A stretch of 64,000 nucleotides of DNA from the NCBI RefSeq assembly GCF_037975245.1, contig NC_092570.1, positions 12,191,001 to 12,255,000 of the forward strand, read 5' to 3'. Shown piece after piece: positions 39,101-51,100 of this stretch. The stretch is from Apostichopus japonicus. Its lineage: Eukaryota > Echinodermata > Holothuroidea > Aspidochirotida > Stichopodidae. A model generated the notes under the pieces. That model was not told where the DNA came from. It did no database searches and saw only the letters and a program-made list of their open reading frames with translations. How positions within the stretch are numbered: position 1 is the first letter of the stretch; each line of letters begins with the position of its first letter. The translations under genes and the position numbers were made by a program.

Positions 39101-42100
39101 AAATATACTGGGTCTACCCCTAATCATTGCATTTTGAGCGAATGTGTATTTAACTACGTTACATGATGCTTAAACACATGTTTGAACAAAATGAAAAATT
39201 CAAGTATTACCACATAAATATTCAAAAAATATACTTTTGTTGCATGGTATGAAGGATTTGGGGTTGGTGAAACTAAACATGTCTGGACTGGTTTGAAAAT
39301 TCTACGAGGTTCGTGATCAACTTGACCGTCTAGTATTTTCAGAAAGTAAGGTTGCTACCATACAAAACTGTCCGGCCAAAAGCAATTAAATGACTTCATG
39401 ACATTTAAATAAAAAAATGCTTCTAACAGAAGTTATGACCAATTTTGTATAATTTTTAATGTGCGCGTCAATACGGGTTGCCATCAGGATCATATCGATT
39501 ACTGATGCTATGCAAAAGAAACTGCTTATTTGAGCATATCATATGGTGCGGAAAAACATTCTTCAAGCAAACAATTTTCTCGAAAATCTTGCAAAATTCG
39601 ATCGTGAAAACAATGTTCAAACATACTAAAGTATGCCACCCTATGCATCCCGGACGGTGAAAAAGCTACTGTAGGCCTATATTCAGCGTTACAAATGCAT
39701 ATTAACCCTATCGTAACATTTGGGACGATTTGCTAGTACAATTAAAGCCTAGGCTGATATTCTTGCATACAAGAAGTTCAGAACGAATGTTTTGTTCGAA
39801 CTGAAAATATTTTGCGACCGCTATTTTTTTTAAAGAAGGGGTTTGTATGAAGGAGTTTGGATGAGTAGGCCTACAGTGTGTTCATTAGGCGTATCGTACT
39901 AGTTTTGCGATTATGAAACTTGTATGTCGATTGACACTTAATTTTGATGACACACCAAACTTTTTGATCAGAATTTGCAATAAATCTATTGCACATTGCG
40001 TTTAATTGATGATTTCATCTACTGCGGGAAGAAGCCTACCCCAATTCTTTCAAATCACGATGAAACGATCGATCGTTCTGCAACGTGATTCACGCTATAA
40101 CGATAACATCACGATAGTATACAGTGCCAGTGAAATGATGCACACATTATCACGATATTACGACCACGATGCGACGCACGATATCACGTTAGGTACTTGC
40201 TATAGGCGTAATGGAAACGATATCACGATAGACTCCTCGAGTCTCCTCATATTTTGTCACGATACACGATGCCACGGCCGATTTAATGTGAACGGTACTG
40301 TATGCACTGTCTTGCCATGCAGACTTGCTTTACACGATAAGGACATTCAGTATACTGTTTCTCTCTGTTTGTGTGGTAGACAGTCACATATGCACTGTCT
40401 TGCCATGCAGACTTGCTTTACACGATAAGGACATTCAGTATACTGTTTCTCTCTGTTTGTGTGGTAGACAGTCACATATGCACTGTCTTGCCATGCAGAC
40501 TTGCTTTACACGATAAGGACATTCAGTATACTGTCTCTCTCTCCTTGTGTGGTAGACAGTCACATATGCACTGTCTTGCCATGCAGACTTGCTTTACCGG
40601 ATAAGGACATTCAGTATACTCTCTCTCTCTCCTTGTGTGGTAGACAGTCACATATGCACTGTCTTGCCATGCAGACTTGCTTTACACGATAAGGACATTC
40701 AGTATACTGTTTCTCTCTGTTTGTGTGGTAGACAGTCACATATGCACTGTCTTGCCATGCAGACTTGCTTTACACGATAAGGACATTCAGTATACTGTTT
40801 CTCTCTGTTTGTGTGGTAGACAGTCACATATGCACTGTCTTGCCATGCAGACTTGCTTTACACGATAAGGACATTCAGTATACTGTTTCTCTCTGTTTGT
40901 GTGGTAGACAGTCACATATGCACTGTCTTGCCATGCAGACTTGCTTTACACGATAAGGACATTCAGTATACTGTCTCTCTCTCCTTGTGTGGTAGACAGT
41001 CACATATGCACTGTCTTGCCATGCAGACTTGCTTTACCGGATAAGGACATTCAGTATACTCTCTCTCTCTCCTTGTGTGGTAGACAGTCACATATGCACT
41101 GTCTTGCCATGCAGACTTGCTTTACACGATAAGGACATTCAGTATACTGTCTCTCTCTCATTGTGTGGTAGACAGTCACATATGCACTGTCTTGCCATGC
41201 AGACTTGCTTTACATGATAAGGACATTCAGTATACTGTCTCTCTCTCTCTCTTTTGCAGACTTGCTTTACCTGATAAGACAACAAATTGATTCTGATTCC
41301 TTACCCCTTAAGAGTTGTTATGAATTAATGAAAGCTTCCTGACCTTAACAAAAATTCATTTCAAAGAAATTTGACAAGTTAATTGTTTAAACATTGTTAA
41401 AATCATCCATTGCATTTCATGAGCCTGCCTGGAGCCAGATGTATTAAGGTTTTGATACAAGGAGCTACAGTGTTCATTACATAGATTCCCTTTGCATTTG
41501 ACAAGGTAGTAAGAAACCTCTGAAATAAACTGAATGACACCAGTGTTATTTGTTTCATTAGATCTTACAAATAATAAAGTAAAAGTGATGTTTCATGAGA
41601 TAACAAAGCTCAAATTATGCTTTCAATGTAATAGTTAGTGGAATATGTACCTTCACCTTTAAAGCAGGCACACATTGTGGTGTCTTTCTTTATAATACAA
41701 AGTTCATAATTACACCATTTCCCCTGTTCATAGTTCATACTGCATAGGCTCATAATGCTTAAGCTCTTTTAACTTTGACACTAAATTTAAGGTAAGACAG
41801 GATTGGAAGACATATGTGCAGCTGCATTCTAAAAAGTGAAAGTATAAATTGGCATTATGCCAGCACTCATGAACTGTGTACACACTAAACCACTAATGTT
41901 GTTAATTTATGATGTAATACATTTTGTTAACAGTGCATCATGGGAGTGGCATACTCAGTTCTAGCCTGTGCACTGTGGCCAATGGTAGCATTTGTGACCC
42001 CTGAGCACCAACTAGGAACTGCATATGGCTGGTAAGTAATAGAATTGCTTGACAGGTTTATTGCTTGTGGGAGTAGACATGAGGGGGGATTGGGGATGTG

Positions 42101-45100
42101 AGAAAAGCTTTGGATATTGTTGTCTGTTCATTCCATAATGAAAGTATTTGTTTGATATGTAGCACAATACAGTAATTGTGTAATATGCTACATAACCCCA
42201 ACAGAATGTAGACTTGTTGGGGAATGAATGCATCAGACCTTTATGGTTAACATGTTTGTGATTCATAGTAGCTATGTTAACATCACTAATATACTGATTT
42301 TATCCACAACATTGTATAGTTTTGTGCAGCCTCATAAATAATAGCAATCAATTTGAAACTTTTATCACATTTTCACAAAATTGTGCAACTCACATTACTG
42401 GAGCATTTCCATTTTTATGTTTAGTTGAATTTTGTTTTGAGTTAATGATTTGATATTGTTGCTCTTTTCTTTTGTAAAGCATGCAGTCAATTCAAAACCT
42501 TGGTTTGGCAGTGGTTGCTATCATTGCTGGAGGTGTTGTAGACTCTAGTGGCTACCTCATACTAGAAGTCTTCTTTTGTGCTTGGCTATGTGGTAAGAAC
42601 ACTTCTTTTACTCCTTGTTGACAGTTAATGCACCTCATACCACCACCCCCCTCCTCCCCCCTCCCATTAATAGATCACAGGCCTGATGTCAAAAGCCTTA
42701 TAAGACTGATTATTCATGCCACAGTTTGACAAGCCCAAGATAAGTTTGGATGGCTCGTTGTTTCATTGATTTATTCTGAGTATTTCCACCTGCATTGCCT
42801 TTTTTCCCATTTTACCACAAGAAGCTTGTAGGCCTGATTTAATCATGTGCAATCAGTTTGAGAGAATGAGGGTTGTTGCTGTGTTTGGAGCATGTAATAC
42901 AAGTTTTGTGAAATTCATTCAAAATCCCATTAATTCTATATTTAATTTATTTAAGTCACATTAGTGGTCACACCAGTGCATTCAATAGAACTTTAATAAA
43001 CACATTTGTTAGACAGATTAAACAGTGCTAACTAAGCACTTATTTTGCACTACAAAAGATTCATAGGGCCATCTCTTTTCTACCAAAGGACATCATTATA
43101 ATAATTACAATGCTTGCAGTATTGATAATCAAAGAATGTAATTTAAACTGACTGTTATTATCTATTTTGCCATACACAGTCAATGGCTGATCATTGTTAA
43201 TGCCTTGTGTGCTAGGTCTGCACTATTGCATATTCATGAGTTGGCTTACTATTGCTTTAAAAAGAGAGGTGTGAAGGATGGAATGAATTTCATAATACAT
43301 TGCTTGGCCACGTTGATATTGTTTACCTACAAACACTGGAATACATGTTCCTTTGTTATTATACAACAATGTAAAAGCATTACAGTAAACCTCTGATTAT
43401 TCGAACCCCTATTATCCGAACCCCTGACTTTACAAACCAGCCATCCGTTCATTAATGAAAAGTCTGGAGGCCTAGTGTTAGTGATTCCAAGTACTCATAT
43501 TATGTACAACATAAATTTGTTGACTTACGTAACGACCAGCTTTCAAATTCTTTTTACAAGTCATGTATAAATTTGCATTCATTCTTCCATTGCCTTAAAT
43601 ATCAAATAGGTACTACATAACTACATAAATGTCTGATTGTAATCTGTATCAAGTTTGTGGTTCACACATTCTCGACAATAAACGTTCATTAGGCTAGAGT
43701 GCTTGTGTGCCTAGCATACAGGCTATGGACTTTGATTACGTGATACCAAATATGAGCCACTGACACCTTTCTACTCCCCACAAAGATTTATACACCAGTT
43801 TAAATTCTAGCTGCAACAAAAGCTTTTCATGATATTGTGCAAAGGCTTACTGTAGGAGTAGCAATTACAGATTACAGTCTTCACACTTTGTTACAATGCC
43901 TGGATTATTTACTTGTAAAAGGCGAAGCCAAAACTCTTCCTTGTCACAATTGCAATTAGGGATTCCCCTTCTAACATTTTGTCCCCACTGTTGGAAGGAG
44001 TAAATTTATGAATGACCAAGTCTTAATAACCATTTAAAAAATAAAATACTCTCAAGAGAAGTCACCCGACCATGCACATGTGTGTTCTTGATATTTCCGC
44101 GTACAGTAATGCCACTTATCTCACGTAATTATTCAAACATGAACGAGCTTTATTAGGTCCAAGCTGAAACTACTTTCTCCCTAACTTTTCTTGACAAGAA
44201 CCTCTAAAGTTGTCAGTGAAATTTCAGCTTGTTATGGGAATCAGTATTAGGTTAGGATTAATCACTGACACTAATGTTTCCTGTACTATAGTGAGAGGCC
44301 TATACAGCGGTAATATATAGACTAGTGGTGAAAGTATGTGGAAAATCTCCCCCTCCCCCAACTTCCCGAAATGAAACACAAATGCTTTTTACTTTTTATT
44401 TCCAATACAAACTTCAAATAATCAATTCATAATCAAGAAAAGTAAAATATACAATCATTATGCAGAAGGCATAATATCGCATTTCATGGTAGTCTTATAG
44501 CCGAAAATTAGTTAATTGATGAAAATTTGATTATCCAAACTTTTTGATTATCTGAACTACCTTCAGTTTTCGACCAGTTTGGATACTGTCCTTGTTTCAG
44601 CTACTGTTGTTATTACCTGTTCTGTGACTCTTAAAATGATTAATACTCAATGACACTGAAACAAAGATATGCAGGGTCAGACACCTAAACAGAGCTGCCT
44701 AAACAGAGCTGCCAAATATAATGATAGCAACTCCTCAGTCAGTCTTCCACATCTCCATCTCCTCCCATTGGCACAGGAGGGAGGAGACTATCATGTAAAT
44801 GCATGAAAGGGAGGAGACTATCATGTAAATGCATGAAAGGGAGGGGACTATCATGTAAATGCATGAAAGGGAGGAGACTATCATGTAAATGCATGAAAGG
44901 GAGGAGACTGTAAATGCATGAAAGTCATCTCTTATTGGGGTGAAAAGTGGTTCCCTCGGTAACACTTTACCGTTTAGAGTCACTTACTTGTATTTAATGT
45001 TAATCTTGACTGCATTACTCAAATATTTCCAGCCTCCTGGAGAATCCTCTTTGTTATGGACTATTTAGTGGCCTCCATAAAATGTGTAGACAATGACACC

Positions 45101-48100
45101 TAAGCAAACATTCTCTCGCCCAGGCACCAACAAAGACATGTTCCATATTTTATTAATTCAATACCAGCAGCATTTCTCAGTCTCTCATTTTCCTCATCTT
45201 CTGTCTTTGATATATTGATGACCAACCATGCCTTGGCAATCTGGTATTAATCCACCCCATAGCTTTCATGCTTTTAATAGATTACCAAAGGTTTATGTTT
45301 GTAACTATGGACGTTTGTTTTTCTAGCTGTGACGTAAATTGAGTGCATCATTCAAACTCATTGACAACTTCAGGCTGCAGAGTTGAAATGAAAGTACTTT
45401 AACTTTTAGACTAGAGACTAGAATGGTACAGCAGGATATAATTAATGGAAGCATTGCTTTGAGTAACTACAAATCACTAATACTAGTTTCTTCTCAATGA
45501 GGCTAGTTTAACTCAGAGTGGGATTATTGTAACCATTTATATTATTGGAGTGGTAAATAAATGTTGTAAGCTTTCTGTAGAAACAAAGACAAAATGCTAA
45601 TTTTGACAAAACTACTTGTCTTTCACCCTCTGGAATGAAGTGGCCCTACAAATTCAATAATTTGACCTTTGGAAGCCCTAAGTGCAACATTTACATTCTA
45701 GGATGGTAGTGAAAAATATACAAGAAATATTACGAAAACCATATTGAAACATAATCTAGGGGCTTCAATTAGTAGCAAATGTTACAGTAGAAATCAAGTC
45801 CCTTAAGAGCATGCAAAATAATTGTTTCATGAATGCCATGTATGTATGCTTAATGTTCACACCCCACTATATACTGTACAGGCATTGATGCCTTACCAAG
45901 AGTGAAAGAACATATATGTATTGATCCCAATATTTGGTAACTTACAATTACTTGAGATTCCCACTAATAATGTCCTCTCTGTTTTTATGGCTGAGATTAT
46001 TTGCAGCATCAGACCTAGCATACGATCAGCAAGGTCACATTCAAAGATTAATTTCAGACGCCTTAGAGATGGAAGTGATTGTGTTTTTAGACTTTTGACG
46101 TCATCCAAAACGTTGGAAAGGTCTTCAAACTTTTACTTCTGTTTTCCTCAAATATCCTTCAACCATCACTAATATAAAGGGTCCTTGTTCTAAGCAGGGG
46201 GATCCACATACCATGTATGAAGTTCAACTAAGCTTCAACCATCACTCATATAAAGGGTCCTTGTTCTAAGCAGGGGGATCCACATACCATGTATGAAGTT
46301 CAACTAAGCTACAAGTTTGGAGTTATCAAGCACCGCCATCACCAACAAAGATTGCTTTTGTCGTTGCCAAGGTGTAAAAATAAAAGGCCTGCTATAGCCT
46401 TGCCTAAGCTATCTAGGCCTAGCCTAATCTACATCAGAATTTGTTCTTTTACTCATTCACTGAGAGTGAGAGCTTAACTTCTAGATATTGGATAATATGA
46501 GTTTACCAGTTATAGCAGACTTTTATTTAAATATAATTGTAGTTTAGTGTAACTGGTATTATGCTTATGATGGATGTTGATGCTTGCTGCTGACTGTATG
46601 CCTTGCAGTTAGCAAAGGGGGCTTAACCTGGCGTTGTAGTACTACTATGAGTTGTATCCTATTACTAGCCTATTGCTTGCCTTGGTTAGCCAGTTGGACA
46701 GTTGGAAAGAAATCCACTGTTACCTTTACTTCAGAACAGATTATCCTGCACGTTTCACTTACAAGACAGAATTATTTCTCAATGATGAACATTAAAGTAA
46801 CTTAAATTAGCATAATATACAACGTTGGTTTGTTTCGACTGATCAGGGAGCTGTTCCAAATGTTATATATTACTCTGGCAATTTAGTGTGTGCTGTGTGA
46901 CTGTGATGTTTTCCTTTACCAGCTGTATTCCTGCATTGTACTGTGTGATCACATAGCAGTCGTATTCCTGCATTGTACTGTGTGATCACATAGCAGTCGT
47001 ATTCCTGCATTGTACTGCGTGATCACATAGCTCATTGGACTGGTAGTGACTTGACATGTCTAGTATAAGATGTAGCATGGTGAGGTACTTACTGAGGTGC
47101 ACAATTCAGTTTTACTATGCATTACTATGGTTAAGTCATGAATACATACTTTGCCATATACTTGACTTCCATCCTATCAGTTGTTAATATATCCTACAAT
47201 TGAGAAGTGATCATGCAAAAGTGAACGGTATGTGAACTGTCTGCAGATTTGAAACTTATCCAGCATTTAGTATGCATTGTACAATACAGACTTAAAATAT
47301 TGCCCAATCAATGAATTATTAGTAGTTCAAATAGAATTTACAACTCCAATAGTTGAAGGTGCCTTTGATTTATGAAGCAGAGAGGAATTCTATATGAATC
47401 TAGAAATCTGCAGTTTTGATGTAAAAATTAATCATATCAAAAAAGACTAAATTAAAATTAAAATTTATTTGAAATGAAAGTTGACTAGTGAAATCATTGT
47501 TACAGAATATCGGTATTGAAATTTGACCAATAAGTGTAAAGTTTGCTGTTTCTTATAACTTACAATACAATAATCTAACAAGATTACAAAATCTTAATGT
47601 TAAAATTCTACCTTTAAAGGTAAGTAAAAGAACTTCATTGCGCAAGAACATTTTGATGAAAACATGGTTGTACATCTATTTCCTTTCTGTTTTCATACAG
47701 GAGCACTAATATCCACATCAGTTTTGTACTTGAATGATGCAGCAAAGGGAGGTACCCTGAATAAATCCACAAAGGAGCGTGCAAGGGACAAGAAAAGTGC
47801 CGAAGAAAAAGCCGAAAGGTCAGTTGTAATGTCATTTTTTGGTTCCTTGCTGGAAGCAAAGGAACTTATGCAGTCAGATTGGCGTGTGTAAGTGTGTGTG
47901 TGCATGCTGTGCCTGTGAAACTTGCTTGGATGCCCGATATTAAACTCCGCAACGGAGTGATGGATATTTGTCATACTTGCTGCTATGTACATGTATTATA
48001 GTGCAAAGGTGTACCCTATCGTGTTTGGTATTGATCTTATGAATATTAATAAGTTATGGGATCAATCGTAAAAAATTTTACATTGGAATAATTCCACAAC

Positions 48101-51100
48101 CTTAAAGGAATAACGAAGGCAGGGATCAAAGCAATTGATATCATTCAGTAACCTCAAAACTCTCTAATATTAGATTTTTAAGATAAACGCTTCCTGTTTG
48201 ACTGAATACGCTAAATATAATTGTGAGCCACTTATATTTTTGGGACCATTTAGGTGCAAAATTTGATTGGACCCAATGTTTTGGGGAGGGACAAAATTTA
48301 AATTTGCAATAACTCCACAACCCTAAATCAGATTATATCCAAACTTGGAATACAGTTGTTGGTGAATAGAGCTATGTTACATGTGAGCATAATTATAATA
48401 TTCGGTGTATTCATGCAACACTTTAATATTCTACAAGAAGGAACCAAAGTGCCTGTTGGGCTCTTGTTTCTCTTTGCATTGGGACTGCATGCAAGACCTA
48501 GTGAAGGGCAGGTTGGAAGGGGAATAGGTGTCTATTCTCGAATCCCTCCACCTCTGTACTGTTTGTACAACATCTGCTACAATAAACAGATGATACACAC
48601 CCAACCAAATTGGCTCTAGCTAGTTCGTGTACAACATCTGCTACAATGAACAGATGATACACACCCAACCAAATTGGCTCTAGCTAGTGCTTGTACAACA
48701 TCTGCTACAATGAACAGATGATACACACCCAACCAAATTGGCTCTAGCTAGTGCGTGGACAACATCTGCTACAATGAACAGATGATACACACCCAACCAA
48801 ATTGGCTCTAGCTAGTTCATTAACAACATCTGCTACAATGAACAGATGATACACACCCAACCAAATTGGCTCTAGCTAATGCATGTACAACATCTGCTAC
48901 AATGAACAGATGATACACACCCAACCAAATTGGCTCTAGCTAATGCGTGTACAACATCTGCTACAATGAACAGATGATACACACCCAACCAAATTGGCTC
49001 TAGCTAGTTCATAAACAACATCTGCTACAATGAACAGATGATACACACCCAACCAAATTGGCTCTAGCTAATGCATGTACAACATCTGCTACATTGAACA
49101 GATGATACACACCCAACCAAATTGGCTCTAGCTAGTTCATAAACAACATCTGCTACAATGAACAGATGATACACACCCAACCAAATTGGCTCTAGCTAGT
49201 GCTTGTACAACATCTGCTACAATGAACAGATGATACACACCCAACCAAATTGGCTCTAGCTAATGCATGTACAACATCTGCTACATTGAACAGATGATAC
49301 ACACCCAACCAAATTGGCTCTAGCTAGTTCATAAACAACATCTGCTACAATGAACAGATGATACACACCCAACCAAATTGGCTCTAGCTAGTGCTTGTAC
49401 AACATCTGCTACAATGAACAGATGATACACACCCAACCAAATTGGCTCTAGCTAATGCGTGTACAACATCTGCTACAATGAACAGATGATACACACCCAA
49501 CCAAATTGGCTCTAGCTAGTTCATAAACAACATCTGCTACAATGAACAGATGATACACACCCAACCAAATTGGCTCTAGCTAATGCATGTACAACATCTG
49601 CTACATTGAACAGATGATACACACCCAACCAAATTGGCTCTAGCTAGTGCTTGTACAACATCTGCTACAATGAACAGATGATACACACCCAACCAAATTG
49701 GCTCTAGCTAGTGCTTGTACAACATCTGCTACAATGAACAGATGATACACACCCAACCAAATTGGCTCTAGCTAGTTCATAAACAACATCTGCTACAATG
49801 AACAGATGATACACACCCAACCAAATTGGCTCTAGCTAATGCATGTACAACATCTGCTACAATGAACAGATGATACACACCCAACCAAATTGGCTCTAGC
49901 TAATGCATGTACAACATCTGCTACATTGAACAGATGATACACACCCAACCAAATTGGCTCTAGCTAGTGCTTGTACAACATCTGCTACATTGAACAGATG
50001 ATACACACCCAACCAAATTGACTCTAGCTAGTGCTTGTACAACATCTGCTACAATGAACAGATGATACACACCCAACCAAATTGGCTCTAGCTAATGCAT
50101 GTACAACATCTGCTACATTGAACAGATGATACACACCCAACCAAATTGGCTCTAGCTAGTGCTTGTACAACATCTGCTACAATGAACAGATGATACACAC
50201 CCAACCAAATTGGCTCTAGCTAGTGCTTGTACAACATCTGCTACAATGAACAGATGATACACACCCAACCAAATTGGCTCTAGCTAGTTCATAAACAACA
50301 TCTGCTACAATGAACAGATGATACACACCCAACCAAATTGGCTCTAGCTAATGCATGTACAACATCTGCTACAATGAACAGATGATACACACCCAACCAA
50401 ATTGGCTCTAGCTAATGCATGTACAACATCTGCTACATTGAACAGATGATACACACCCAACCAAATTGGCTCTAGCTAGTGCTTGTACAACATCTGCTAC
50501 ATTGAACAGATGATACACACCCAACCAAATTGACTCTAGCTAGTGCTTGTACAACATCTGCTACAATGAACAGATGATACACACCCAACCAAATTGGCTC
50601 TAGCTAATGCGTGTACAACATCTGCTACAATGAACAGATGATACACACCCAACCAAATTGACTCTAGCTAGTGCTTGTACAACATCTGCTACAATGAACA
50701 GATGATACACACCCAACCAAATTGGCTCTAGCTAATGCATGTACAACATCTGCTACAATGAACAGATGATACACACCCAACCAAATTGGCTCTAGCTAGT
50801 TCATAAACAACATCTGCTACAATGAACAGATGATACACACCCAACCAAATTGGCTCTAGCTAATGCATGTACAACATCTGCTACATTGAACAGATGATAC
50901 ACACCCAACCAAATTGACTCTAGCTAGTGCTTGTACAACATCTGCTACAATGAACAGATGATACACACCCAACCAAATTGGCTCTAGCTAATGCGTGTAC
51001 AACATCTGCTACAATGAACAGATGATACACACCCAACCAAATTGGCTCTAGCTAGTTCATAAACAACATCTGCTACAATGAACAGATGATACACACCCAA

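Noticed and set aside
36139-41217. Series of 62-65-codon open frames with SHICTVLPCRLALHDKDIQ
   Set aside because: They recur every 88 bp and overlap one another; they are the reading of the minisatellite, which lies in an MFSD1 intron.
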